Source: JAHFUI01 sp039931615 (GTDB lineage: Bacteria; Acidobacteriota; Vicinamibacteria; Vicinamibacterales; CAVVIG01). Taken from it: DNA of 64,000 bases. A model generated the notes under the pieces. It searched no databases. It worked only from the letters and a program-made list of their open reading frames with translations, and was not told where the DNA came from. Numbering within the stretch: position 1 is the stretch's first letter; every line of letters begins with the position of its first letter. A program made the position numbers and the translations under genes. Positions 27,132 through 35,698 of the stretch are shown one piece after another. Location of the stretch: assembly GCA_039931615.1 (NCBI GenBank), contig JBDTRR010000007.1, forward strand, positions 77,212-141,211. The letters are read 5' to 3'.

Positions 27132-28022
27132 ATGAGCCCGGTTCCCCCCATCACCCGTGTCGGCGTCGTCGCCAAGCATCATCTGCGGCAGGCAGCCCCG
27201 CATCTCACCGACATCTCCGACTGGCTGAAAGAGCACGGCCTGGAGGCCGTCTTCGAGACGGCGACGGCGGCACTCTGCTCGCCGATCTGCGGCTGGCCGG
27301 TGCTCGACAAGGAAGCGCTGGTCCGGGCGGTCGACATCGTGCTCGTGCTCGGCGGCGACGGCACGCTGCTGGGAATGGCCGACCGGATCGGGGAAGCGGG
27401 ATTGTCGATTCCCATCCTGGGGGTCAACTTCGGCAGCCTCGGGTTTCTCACCGAGGTCACCCTGCCCGAGCTCTATCCTGCGCTCGAAGCGACCGTCTCC
27501 GGCCGCGCCCATATCGAAGAGCGCCTGATGCTGCGCTCGACCACCATCCGGGAATCGGCGTCCCACGGCACCCACATCGCACTCAACGATGTCGTCGTCA
27601 CCAAGACGGCGCGCTCCCGGCTGATCGACCTGTCGATCTCGGTCGGCGATCAGTTCGTCACCCGGGTCAAGGGGGACGGCCTGATCATCGCCACCGCCAC
27701 CGGATCCACCGCCTACAACCTCTCGGCCGGCGGCCCGATCGTTCATCCCGCCGTCGACGCGCTGGTGATCACACCGATTGCGCCGCACACCCTCAGCAAC
27801 CGGCCGATCGTCATCCCGGCCTCGTCGGCGGTGCGCGTGCAGCCGCTGATGGACGACCGCGACGAGGTGTTCGTGACGTTCGACGGCCAGGCCGGGTATC
27901 AACTGCAGGCCGGCGACGAACTGCAGATCGGGCCGGCGACGAACCCGCTGCGCCTGATCCGGCCGACGACGCGCAGCTACTTCGAGGTGCTGCGGGAGAA
28001 GTTGAAATGGGGTGAGAAATAG
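27132..28022 (+). CDS. nadK: NAD kinase
   Basis: 296 residues from ATG 27132 (MSPVPPITRVGVVAKHH). Makes NADP from NAD and ATP. Motifs: VLVLGGDGTLLGMA (GGDGT), GVNFGSLGFLTE, ALNDVVVTK and DGLIIATATGSTAYNLSAGGPIV, the conserved NAD-binding region. Length and architecture are normal. The longer frame upstream to 27093 lacks support. Confidence 0.96.
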   Translation: MSPVPPITRVGVVAKHHLRQAAPHLTDISDWLKEHGLEAVFETATAALCSPICGWPVLDKEALVRAVDIVLVLGGDGTLLGMADRIGEAGLSIPILGVNFGSLGFLTEVTLPELYPALEATVSGRAHIEERLMLRSTTIRESASHGTHIALNDVVVTKTARSRLIDLSISVGDQFVTRVKGDGLIIATATGSTAYNLSAGGPIVHPAVDALVITPIAPHTLSNRPIVIPASSAVRVQPLMDDRDEVFVTFDGQAGYQLQAGDELQIGPATNPLRLIRPTTRSYFEVLREKLKWGEK

Positions 28023-28034
28023 CGGCGGGCGGCG

Positions 28035-29051
28035 TCAGCGCTTCCTGAAGTACTCGACCTGGTACTTCTGGACGTTTCGGTTGTGCTCTTCCAGCGTCCG
28101 CGCGAACGCATGCGATCCATCGTTGCGGCTGACGAAATACAGGTAGTCGACATCCGCGGGATGAATCGCCGCGTCCAGCGCGGCCCGGCCCGGTGAGGCG
28201 ATTGGACCGGGCGGCAATCCCGGATACCGGTAGGTGTTGTAGGGCGAGTCGAACAGCAGATCGGCGCGCCGCAGGTTGCCGTTGTACTTGCCGGCGAGCT
28301 GGAGTGCGTAGATGACCGTCGGATCGCACTGCAGCGGGATGCCGAGCCGGAGACGATTCCGGTAGACCGCGGCGACCAGCGGGCGTTCGTCCGGCCGCGC
28401 CGCCTCCTTTTCGACGATCGACGCCAGCGTGACCAGCTGGTGAATCGAGAGCCCGCTCTGCTCGACCGTCTTCCGCATCTCCGGCGTGAGGACGCGCTCG
28501 AACCGTTCCGCCATCGACCGCACCAGCCGCGGCGTGTCGGCGCGCTGGGTGACCGGGTAGGTGTCGGGAAAGAGGTAGCCTTCCAGGCTCCGCGCCGCTG
28601 GATCGAGGTCGCGGATCAGCGAGCGATCGTTGGCGCTGCGCGAGAATTCGGCGGCCGTCCCGATGCCGTGCTCCTCGGCGAGTGCGGCCATCTCGCGAAT
28701 GTTCAGACCCTCGGGGATGGTGAGCGTCACGACGTAGACCTCGCCCCGCGCGATCTTCCCGAGCGCTTCGAGCGGCGTCATCGGTTGGTCGAACCGGTAT
28801 TCACCGGCTTTGAGGACGCGGGCCTGACCGCTCACCAGCAGGGCCGCCCGGAACGTCAGGGCATCACGGACGACCCCGGCGGCGACCAGCCGGTCGCCGA
28901 TCGTCCGGGTGCCCGAGCCCGACGGAATCTCGACCAGCTGCTCCGCGCCGGAGTAGCCGCGGTAGGGCTGTTGCAGCCGCAGATAGACCGCCCCCGCCGC
29001 GGCGCCGGCCGCGATCACGAGTATCAAGAGGACGATGGCCAGTCGCTTCAT
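28035..29051 (-). CDS. mltG: endolytic murein transglycosylase MltG
   Basis: 338 residues. One N-terminal membrane anchor (LAIVLLILVIAAGAAAGAVYL, about 4-24), then a LysM-like region and the YceG catalytic domain with LASIVEKEAARPDERPLVAAV, where the Glu of VEKEA is the catalytic acid, and FNSPYNTYRYPGLPPGPIASPG-like wording (here FDSPYNTYRYPGLPPGP). Cuts nascent glycan strands and terminates chain growth. Starts in the stop of ruvX (4-nt overlap), the common yqgF-mltG pairing. Confidence 0.95.
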   Translation of the reverse strand: MKRLAIVLLILVIAAGAAAGAVYLRLQQPYRGYSGAEQLVEIPSGSGTRTIGDRLVAAGVVRDALTFRAALLVSGQARVLKAGEYRFDQPMTPLEALGKIARGEVYVVTLTIPEGLNIREMAALAEEHGIGTAAEFSRSANDRSLIRDLDPAARSLEGYLFPDTYPVTQRADTPRLVRSMAERFERVLTPEMRKTVEQSGLSIHQLVTLASIVEKEAARPDERPLVAAVYRNRLRLGIPLQCDPTVIYALQLAGKYNGNLRRADLLFDSPYNTYRYPGLPPGPIASPGRAALDAAIHPADVDYLYFVSRNDGSHAFARTLEEHNRNVQKYQVEYFRKR

Positions 29052-29479
29052 CCGTGTCGGCCCCGATCCAGGAAGTCTTGCAGGATGACGGCCGCCGCGG
29101 CGGCATCCAGCCTGGCCTTCCGCTTTCGCCAGTTTCGCTCCCTGATGGCCAGCCGGCTTTCAGCCTCCCGGCTGGTCAACCGCTCGTCCGTTCGTGCGAT
29201 GGGCAGGCTGATCCGCGCCTCCAGCGCGTCGACGAACGCGGCGACGCGAGCCGTCTGGTCGCTGGGCGATCCGTCGAGACGGGTCGGGAGGCCGACGACG
29301 ATCGCCCCCAGCCCATCCTCTTCGGCGCCGAGCCGCTCGATTTCCGACATCACCCGCGCCAGCGCGTCGGCGGGGCCATCCACCGACAAGGTTGTCAGCG
29401 GACGGGCCAGCGTCTGGGTGGGATCGCTGATGGCCAGCCCCACCCGGCGTGTCCCGACATCGATTCCCAGTACTCGCAT
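29048..29479 (-). CDS. ruvX: RuvX/YqgF pre-16S rRNA processing nuclease
   Basis: 143 residues from ATG 29479 (MRVLGIDVGTRRVGLAISDP). RNase-H-like fold: GIDVGTRRVGLA holds the first catalytic Asp, IVVGLPTRLDGSPSDQT the second strand, TDERLTSREAE the third acidic region and LDAAAAAVILQDFLD the C-terminal acidic residue. Processes the 5' end of 16S rRNA precursor in E. coli. A much longer open frame to 29782 is a shadow. Confidence 0.93.
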   Translation of the reverse strand: MRVLGIDVGTRRVGLAISDPTQTLARPLTTLSVDGPADALARVMSEIERLGAEEDGLGAIVVGLPTRLDGSPSDQTARVAAFVDALEARISLPIARTDERLTSREAESRLAIRERNWRKRKARLDAAAAAVILQDFLDRGRHG

Positions 29480-29546
29480 CTCACCCACGCTCTCGCGGGT
29501 CCAGACTACCAGATGGCGGCCGGGCCGCGGACGGCATGCACCCGTA

Positions 29547-29570
29547 GTCCGACTGAAGTCGGACGCCACG
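29547..29570. repeat. dispersed palindrome, GTCCGA-CTGAAG family
   Basis: GTCCGA / TCGGAC stem around CTGAAG, followed by GCCACGG and preceded by CCGTA, the complement of the usual tail. Lies upstream of ruvX and of the S41 gene, in the divergent gap 29480-29720, which otherwise shows nothing clear. Confidence 0.65.
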
Positions 29571-29720
29571 GACGATCTGCCCACAGGTTCCCGTCGACGG
29601 CCGGGCCGCAGACCCGTTACAATGGCCCGAGCCGCGTTGTGCGCTATCGTTCGGGGTCCCCCACGGCGCTCGTCGCTCCTGCGGGGAACCGTGACGCTGA
29701 ACCTGGACCGCAAGGGACTT

Positions 29721-30887
29721 ATGTCATCAAAGACCCGTCTCATCGTCCTGTCCATCTCGGCACCCGTCATCGCCTTCGCCATTGTCGGCGGCGTGCTTGG
29801 CGGTGTGATGGCACGCGAGGAAACCTATCAGCACCTGAAGGTGTTCGACGAGGTGGTGAGCTTCATCACCGGCAAGTATGTCGAGCCGGTCAACATCGAC
29901 AAGGTGATGCGCGGCGGGATGCACGGTCTGGCGGACGGCCTGGATGCGGACAGCGCCTACCTGTCGCCGCAGGAGGTCAAGCTGGCCGAGAGCGGTGCGG
30001 CCCCGCCGCCGGGCGACGTCGGGCTCGACCTGACCCGTCAGTACTATCTGCGTATCGTCGCCGCGCGCGACGGCTCTCCGGCGGCCAAAGCAGGACTGCG
30101 GACCGGCGATTATCTGCGCGCGATCGACAACACGCCGACGCGCGAGATGTCGGTCTACGAAGGCGCCCGGGCGCTGCGCGGGGCAACCGGGTCGAAAGTG
30201 AGCCTGACGATCATCCGCGGCAGCACCGCCGATCCGCACGTCATCGAGTTGACGCGGGCGGCGCTCACTCCGTCTGAGGTCACCGGCCGGATTGCGGCGC
30301 CTGGCGTCGGCTATGTGCGGGTGGCCGCGATCGGGCCGAAGACCGCCGAGCAGGTGAAGAAAGAAGTCGCCGATCTGAGCAAGAGCGGGGCGGCAAAGCT
30401 GATCGTCGACGTGCGCCGGACCTCCGGCGGCGCGCTCGACGACGGTCTCGCGGTGAGCAGACTCTTCGTCGGAACGGGCGTCCTGGCGACGCGCGAGGGC
30501 AAAGGCGTGGAGAAGCAGACCATCAGCGCCGCGGCGGGAGACGGCAGCATCGCCCTGCCGATGGTGATCCTGATCGACACCGGGACCTCCGGTTCCGCCG
30601 AGCTGTTTGCCGCCGCCGTTTCGGGCAACAAGCGGGCTGATCTGATCGGCGAGCGCACGATCGGCCGGGCGGCGATCCAGAAACTGATCAAGCTGCCGGA
30701 CGGCAGCGGCCTCTGGCTCTCCACCGCCCGCTATCTCACGCCTGCTGGCGCCTCGCTGCACGGAAAGGGGCTGGAACCGGTCGTCTCGGTCGACGAGCCC
30801 GACGTTGAATTCGGCCAGCCGCCGCCGACCGCCGACCCGGCACTCGAAAAGGCAGTGGAACGTCTCACGCTCAAGGCGGCTGCGTAA
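29721..30887 (+). CDS. S41 (CtpA/Prc-like) peptidase homologue, probably catalytically inactive
   Basis: 388 residues from ATG 29721. N-terminal membrane anchor (LIVLSISAPVIAFAIVGGVL), helical cap (DEVVSFITGKYVEPVNIDKV), a PDZ-like domain (about 95-175, with AAKAGLRTGDYLRAID) and the S41 core (about 180-360). At the nucleophile block the sequence is IDTGTSGSAELFAAAV: aligned on the conserved Glu, residue 291, normally Ser (GTASASE), is Gly. Exactly 25 residues later, where S41 enzymes have Lys (GKG..Q), it has Arg 316 (GRAAIQ). The fold is kept, so a binding or scaffold role is likely. It could still retain another activity. Confidence 0.88.
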   Translation: MSSKTRLIVLSISAPVIAFAIVGGVLGGVMAREETYQHLKVFDEVVSFITGKYVEPVNIDKVMRGGMHGLADGLDADSAYLSPQEVKLAESGAAPPPGDVGLDLTRQYYLRIVAARDGSPAAKAGLRTGDYLRAIDNTPTREMSVYEGARALRGATGSKVSLTIIRGSTADPHVIELTRAALTPSEVTGRIAAPGVGYVRVAAIGPKTAEQVKKEVADLSKSGAAKLIVDVRRTSGGALDDGLAVSRLFVGTGVLATREGKGVEKQTISAAAGDGSIALPMVILIDTGTSGSAELFAAAVSGNKRADLIGERTIGRAAIQKLIKLPDGSGLWLSTARYLTPAGASLHGKGLEPVVSVDEPDVEFGQPPPTADPALEKAVERLTLKAAA

Positions 30888-30956
30888 TCCCCTTCCAGCC
30901 CAACCGCCGCCCGTTGTATACTGTGCGTTCGTCTAACGCCTGTATTTTCAAGATGT

Positions 30957-31032
30957 AGGCGCGTAGCTCAGAGGTTAGAGCGCCTGCTTGACACGCAGGA
31001 GGTCGGTGGTTCGAGTCCACCCGTGCCTACCA
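30957..31032 (+). tRNA. tRNA-Val (anticodon GAC)
   Basis: 76 nt including an encoded CCA. Acceptor AGGCGCG pairs with CGTGCCT (one G-T pair), D-arm AGCTCAGAGGTTAGAGC, anticodon stem CCTGC/GCAGG with loop TTGACAC giving GAC at 30990-30992, T-arm GGTGG-TTCGAGT-CCACC. A TATACT box at 30917-30922 is a plausible -10. Confidence 0.96.
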
Positions 31033-31158
31033 ACGAGCAGCGATCGGCTCTTGGCGACGAACGGTACGCGCCACGCACACCCGAGAGTGCCCCAGAGAGA
31101 GCCCCAGATAGAGCGCTGAGAGCCGAACGGCAAGCTGAAAGCTTCACGTCACTCCCGC

Positions 31159-33159
31159 ATGAGTCAGGTCCTTGTCACGCTTCCTGATGGATCGAGCCGC
31201 ACGCTCGCTGCCGGCTCGCCCGTCAGCGCCGTCGCGGCGGAGATCTCTCCCGGCCTCGCCAGGGCGGCGCTGGCGGGGATTGTCGACGGCAAGCTTGTCG
31301 ATCTGACCTACCCGATCACGCAGGATGCGGCGGTGCGGATCGTGACCGACCGCAGTCCGGAGGCACTCCCGCTCTATCGCCACAGCACGGCGCACCTGCT
31401 GGCCGCCGCCGTGACCAGCCTGTTTCCCGGCGCCCAATGCGGCATCGGACCGGCGACCGACGAAGGGTTTTTCTACGACTTCATCGTCTCCCGGCCGTTC
31501 GTCCCGGAGGATCTCGACGCCATCGAAAAGAAGATGAAGGAGATGGCGTCGCAGGACCTGGTCTACGAGCGCCAGCTCTGGCCCCGCGAAGAGGCGAAGG
31601 CGTTCTTCGCGCAGCGCGGCGAGGTGCTCAAGGTCCAGCTGATCGAGGAAAAGACCGAAGGCCAGACCGAGGTCTCCTGTTACACGATCAAGGATCGCGA
31701 TACCTTCGTCGACTTCTGCGTCGGACCGCACGTGCCGTCGACCGGCCGGCTGAAAGCGTTCAAGCTGTTGAGCACGTCCAACGCCTACTGGAAGGGGGAC
31801 GCACGCAACCAGCCGATGCAGCGCGTCTACGGCACCGCCTTCTTCTCCGACAAGGATCTGAAAGCGCACCTGACGCAGATCGAGGAGGCGAAGAAGCGCG
31901 ACCACCGGAAGCTCGGGCGAGAGCTCGGGCTGTTCACCTTCCATCCGTGGGCTCCCGGTGCGGCGTTCTGGCAGGCCAGGGGCACGACGCTCTACAACGT
32001 CCTCGGCAACTACATGCGGGACGTGCTGCTGCCGAACGGTTACGTCGAGGTGAAAACGCCGCTGATCTACAACAAAGCGCTGTGGGAGACGTCCGGCCAC
32101 TGGTCGCACTATCGCGACAACATGTTCCTGATCGAGTCGGAAGAGGAACAGATGGCGGTGAAAGCGATGAACTGCCCCGGCCATTACCTGCTCTACGCGG
32201 CCGACGCTCACAGCTATCGTGATCTGCCGCTGCGCTTTCACGAGCAGACGCCGCTGCATCGCAACGAAGCGTCGGGTGTGCTCGGCGGTCTCACCCGTGT
32301 CCGGCAGTTCTCGCAGGACGATGGGCACTGCTTCGTGATGCAGGAGCAGATCGGCGAAGAGGTCGAGCGCCTGCTTGGGTTGGTCCAGCGCATCTATGGC
32401 GATTTCGGGCTGGCCTACTCGGCCAAGCTCTCGACCCGTCCGCCCGAGTTCCTGGGCGACGTGGCGACGTGGGATTCGGCCGAGGCCCAGTTGAAGACCG
32501 CGCTCGAGCACGCCGGCCAGGAATACACGCTGAACGAGGGCGACGGAGCCTTCTACGGCCCGAAGATCGATGTCGACGTCACCGACGCGATCGGGCGGAA
32601 GTGGCAGTGCGCGACGATCCAGCTCGACTACATGATGCCGCAGCGGTTCGACCTGAAGTACACCGGCGCCGACAACGCGGAGCATCGGCCGGTGGTGATT
32701 CACCGGGCGATCTTCGGCAGCTTCGAGCGTTTCATCGCGATCCTGATCGAGCACTATGCGGGCGCGTTCCCGCTCTGGCTGGCGCCGGTCCAGGCGGTGC
32801 TGCTGCCGATCTCCGATCGCCACCTGGGCTACGGCGCCCTGGTCCTGGAGCAGTTGAAGGCGGCCGGGCTGCGCGCGGTGCTCGACGAGCGCCAGGAAAA
32901 GATCGGATATAAGATCCGGGAGGCGCAACTGCAGAAGGTGCCGTACATGCTGGTGGTTGGCGACCGCGAACGCGAAACCGGCAGCGTGTCGGTCCGCGAT
33001 CGGACCAGCGGAGACCTGGGCAGCCGATCGGTGGCTGAATTCGTCGAGGCGGCGTTGGCAGAGATCGCTCGAAAAGCCCCGGCAGGATCGGCGGGATTGG
33101 CTGGACCGGAAGCCCGGTCAGCCTTCGTCGCCCAACCCGCCCATCACGCTGAATCGTAA
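31159..33159 (+). CDS. thrS: threonine-tRNA ligase
   Basis: 666 residues. N-terminal TGS domain (about 1-60), editing domain with HSTAHLLAAAV and DFCVGPHVPSTG, class II core with MNCPGHYLLY (zinc-binding Cys), RFHEQTPLHRNEASGVLGGLTRVRQFSQDD (motif 2), and HRAIFGSFERFIAIL (motif 3), then the anticodon domain from about 550. Full length. Its TAA is followed after 10 nt by the infC start, the classic thrS-infC-rpmI-rplT-pheST order. Confidence 0.97.
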   Translation: MSQVLVTLPDGSSRTLAAGSPVSAVAAEISPGLARAALAGIVDGKLVDLTYPITQDAAVRIVTDRSPEALPLYRHSTAHLLAAAVTSLFPGAQCGIGPATDEGFFYDFIVSRPFVPEDLDAIEKKMKEMASQDLVYERQLWPREEAKAFFAQRGEVLKVQLIEEKTEGQTEVSCYTIKDRDTFVDFCVGPHVPSTGRLKAFKLLSTSNAYWKGDARNQPMQRVYGTAFFSDKDLKAHLTQIEEAKKRDHRKLGRELGLFTFHPWAPGAAFWQARGTTLYNVLGNYMRDVLLPNGYVEVKTPLIYNKALWETSGHWSHYRDNMFLIESEEEQMAVKAMNCPGHYLLYAADAHSYRDLPLRFHEQTPLHRNEASGVLGGLTRVRQFSQDDGHCFVMQEQIGEEVERLLGLVQRIYGDFGLAYSAKLSTRPPEFLGDVATWDSAEAQLKTALEHAGQEYTLNEGDGAFYGPKIDVDVTDAIGRKWQCATIQLDYMMPQRFDLKYTGADNAEHRPVVIHRAIFGSFERFIAILIEHYAGAFPLWLAPVQAVLLPISDRHLGYGALVLEQLKAAGLRAVLDERQEKIGYKIREAQLQKVPYMLVVGDRERETGSVSVRDRTSGDLGSRSVAEFVEAALAEIARKAPAGSAGLAGPEARSAFVAQPAHHAES

Positions 33160-33169
33160 GGAGGCTGTT

Positions 33170-33748
33170 ATCGCTTTCGATAGAAGTCCGCGCCGCGACG
33201 ACCGTACGCGTGTCAACGAACGCATCCGGGTCCGGGAAATCCGCGTCATCGACGATACGGGTGCTCAGCTCGGGATCATGCCGCCACCGCAGGCACTGGC
33301 CATCGCCAAGCAGAAAGGGCTCGACCTCGTCGAAATCTCGCCGACCGCCGTCCCGCCGGTCTGCCGCATCATGGATTTCGGCAAGTACCAGTACCAGGAG
33401 CAGAAGCGGACGCGCGAGGCCAAGAAGCACCAGAAGATCATCCTGGTCAAGGAGATCAAGTTCCGCCCCAAGGTCGACGAGCACGACTATCAGTTCAAGA
33501 AGAAGCACATCGAGCGCTTCCTCGAGGACGGGGACAAGGTCAAGGCGACGATCTTCTTCCGCGGCCGGGAGATGGCGCACCCGGAGATCGGGCGGCGCAT
33601 CCTCGAACGGCTGGTCGAGGAGCTCGCCGAGGTCGCCATCCCGGAAACGATGCCGCGGATGGAAGGCAACCAGATGCACACGATTCTCACGCGCCGGCCC
33701 CAGTCGGGCGGACGCGCCAAGGCCGCCGCGGCACCGGCCAAGCAATAG
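33170..33748 (+). CDS. infC: translation initiation factor IF-3, ATC start codon
   Basis: 192 residues. No ATG, GTG or TTG lies in frame between the thrS stop and the conserved N-terminus (RVNERIRVREIRVIDDTGAQLG). A strong ribosome site TAAGGAGG (33157-33164) is followed 5 nt later by ATC at 33170, giving (M)AFDRSPRRDDRTRVNERIR. Rare start codons (AUU, AUC) are known for infC and let IF-3 repress its own translation. Two-domain IF-3 with linker KQKGLDLVEISPTAVPPVCRIMDFGKYQYQEQ and C-domain KEIKFRPKVDEHDYQFKKKH. A short Gly/Ala-rich tail ends the protein. Confidence 0.92.
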   Translation: MAFDRSPRRDDRTRVNERIRVREIRVIDDTGAQLGIMPPPQALAIAKQKGLDLVEISPTAVPPVCRIMDFGKYQYQEQKRTREAKKHQKIILVKEIKFRPKVDEHDYQFKKKHIERFLEDGDKVKATIFFRGREMAHPEIGRRILERLVEELAEVAIPETMPRMEGNQMHTILTRRPQSGGRAKAAAAPAKQ

Positions 33749-33851
33749 ACTCTCGTCGCCGCGGGCGCCGGGATCGAGCGGTCGATTGACGACCGGACGG
33801 TTGAACCTCCGCGTCGACGGAACGTTGTGGGAGCGGTTTCACGAGCGAACA

Positions 33852-34058
33852 ATGGCCAAAAAGATCAAACTGAAAACACACCGCGGCGCCGCCAAACGGT
33901 TCAAGCGGACCAAGAGCGGCAAATTTCTGCGCGGGAAAGCGTTCAAACAGCACATCCTGAGCAGCAAGTCGAGAAAGCGGAAGCGCGGTCTGCGCGGCAC
34001 GACGACCGTCGCCGATGTCGACGCCCGCAAGCTCGCGCGGATGCTGCCGTACAAGTGA
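33852..34058 (+). CDS. rpmI: ribosomal protein bL35
   Basis: 68 residues, MAKKIKLKTHRGAAKRFKRT through HILSSKSRKRKRGLRGTT to LARMLPYK, the full bL35 pattern including the conserved MLPY end. Lies between infC (103 nt upstream) and rplT. The 103-nt leader could carry the known L20-type autoregulatory site, but I could not fold it with certainty. Confidence 0.97.
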   Translation: MAKKIKLKTHRGAAKRFKRTKSGKFLRGKAFKQHILSSKSRKRKRGLRGTTTVADVDARKLARMLPYK

Positions 34059-34162
34059 TGCTCGTGCGAGCCATGGCGCGACGAGCCATCCCCTACGAGC
34101 CATCGAAGTGAACCGTCGATCGCAGTGTCCGGCTTCAACCGGGTCTTGAGGAGTTCTTAGAA

Positions 34163-34582
34163 ATGCCACGCGTAAAACGAGGAACCGTTCGACGGGCGAA
34201 GCGCAAGAAGCTGCTCGGCCTGGCCAAGGGGTACTACGCCAACAAGAGCAAGCTCTACCGCGCCGCCAAGGAATCGGTCGACACGGCGCTCAAGTATGCG
34301 TTCGTCGGCCGCCGCCGCAAGAAGCGTGATTTCCGCCGGCTCTGGGTCATCAGGATCAACGCCGCCGTGCGCCTGCACGGGCTCACCTACGGGCAGTTCA
34401 TCAACGGCCTCAAGAATGCCGGGGTGACGCTCAACCGCAAGAGCCTGTCGGAACTGGCCATCTCGAGCCCGTCGGCGTTTGCCACCCTGGCCGCCCAGGC
34501 CAAGGCAGCGGCCAAGACCGCGGGGCTCCCCGCCCAGCCTCCGGCGAGCAGCCAGCCGGCGTCGGTCGAAGCCACCGACTGA
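34163..34582 (+). CDS. rplT: ribosomal protein bL20 with C-terminal extension
   Basis: 139 residues; bL20 is usually 115-120. MPRVKRGTVRRAKRKKLLGLAKGYY through RRKKRDFRRLWVIRINAAVRLHGLTYGQFINGLK and LNRKSLSELAI are canonical. The last 20 or so residues (AGLPAQPPASSQPASVEATD) are an Ala/Pro/Ser-rich tail not in standard bL20. Ribosome site GAGGAG lies 11-16 nt upstream. The 104-nt gap before it contains a degenerate copy of the dispersed palindrome (GTGTCCGGCTTCA). Confidence 0.96.
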   Translation: MPRVKRGTVRRAKRKKLLGLAKGYYANKSKLYRAAKESVDTALKYAFVGRRRKKRDFRRLWVIRINAAVRLHGLTYGQFINGLKNAGVTLNRKSLSELAISSPSAFATLAAQAKAAAKTAGLPAQPPASSQPASVEATD

Positions 34583-34626
34583 GTCGACGCGCCTCGAGAC
34601 GGCGCGGACGCTCCTGACTGCCGATC

Positions 34627-35691
34627 ATGCAGACCCCGGACACGTCGAACCCACTCCGTGAGGAGTTCGACGAACAGCTTCGCGTGGCGATCGACGCGGG
34701 CGCCGTTCAGGCGCTCCGCGATCGCTACCTCGGCCGCAAGGATGGCGTCGTCACCCGGCTGCTGAAGGATCTCGCCGCCGCGCCCGCCGGGGAACGGCGC
34801 GACCGCGGCGCCCACGCCAACGAGTTCAAGCGCTACGTCGAGCAACGGCTGGCCGAAGCCGCCGGGTCGGTCCGAGAGGCGCTGGCGCAGGCCGCCGCGG
34901 CGCGGAACCGGATCGATGTCACCCTGCCCGGCCGCCTGCCGCCGCTCGGCCATCGCCACCCGCTGACGATCATCCGCGATCAGCTGGAAGACATCTTCAC
35001 CCGCATGGGGTTCGCGATCGTCGAAGGGCCGGAAGTCGAAGACGAATGGCACTGCTTCGACGCCCTGAACATGCCGGCCGAACATCCCGCACGCGACATG
35101 CAGGACACCCTGTATCTGGCGTCGCCGATGCCGGGCGACGTTCCCGGCGAGGTGCGGACGCTGCTCCGCACCCACACCTCCTCGATGCAGATCCGCTACA
35201 TGCAGGCGCACACGCCGCCGGTCCGCATCGTCGTCCCGGGCCGGGTCTACCGCCGCGACGATCTCGACCTGACCCACTCGCCGGCGTTCGGGCAGATCGA
35301 GGGGCTGGTCGTCGGCGAAGGGATTTCACTCGCCGATCTCAAGGGAACGCTGCTGGCGTTCGCGCACCAGATGTTTTCGCCGTCGGTCCGGCTCCGGTTC
35401 CGCCCGAGCTTCTTTCCGTACACCGAGCCGAGCGCGGAAATCGACCTCAGTTGCTGGCAGTGCGACGGCGCCGGCTGTGCGATGTGCAAGAAGACCGGCT
35501 GGATCGAGCTGGGCGGCTGCGGCATGGTCCACCCGGCGGTATTCGAAGCTGTCGGCTACGACGCCGAACGCTACACCGGCTTCGCCTGGGGCATCGGCAT
35601 CGAGCGGATCGCCATCCTGCGCTACCAGGTCGAAGACATCCGGCTGTTCTACGAGAACGACCTGAGGTTCCTGGAGCAATTCCGGTTCTGA
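34627..35691 (+). CDS. pheS: phenylalanine-tRNA ligase alpha subunit
   Basis: 354 residues. N-terminal coiled-coil, then class II core: HPLTIIRDQLEDIFTRMGF, FDALNMPAEHPARDMQDTLYL, LRTHTSSMQIRYM, RRDDLDLTHSPAFGQIEGLVV, and ELGGCGMVHPAVFEAVGYD with FAWGIGIERIAILRYQVEDIR. Forms the alpha2beta2 enzyme with PheT. Two cysteines in CWQCDGAGCAMCKKTGW form a CxxC...CxxC cluster inside the core, an insert seen in some PheS. Confidence 0.97.
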   Translation: MQTPDTSNPLREEFDEQLRVAIDAGAVQALRDRYLGRKDGVVTRLLKDLAAAPAGERRDRGAHANEFKRYVEQRLAEAAGSVREALAQAAAARNRIDVTLPGRLPPLGHRHPLTIIRDQLEDIFTRMGFAIVEGPEVEDEWHCFDALNMPAEHPARDMQDTLYLASPMPGDVPGEVRTLLRTHTSSMQIRYMQAHTPPVRIVVPGRVYRRDDLDLTHSPAFGQIEGLVVGEGISLADLKGTLLAFAHQMFSPSVRLRFRPSFFPYTEPSAEIDLSCWQCDGAGCAMCKKTGWIELGGCGMVHPAVFEAVGYDAERYTGFAWGIGIERIAILRYQVEDIRLFYENDLRFLEQFRF

Positions 35692-35698
35692 TCACCCC

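Noticed and set aside
31144..32928. 594-residue minus-strand open frame opposite thrS
   Set aside because: High GC removes stops from antisense frames; composition is Arg/Gln/Asp-rich and thrS is clearly the coding strand.
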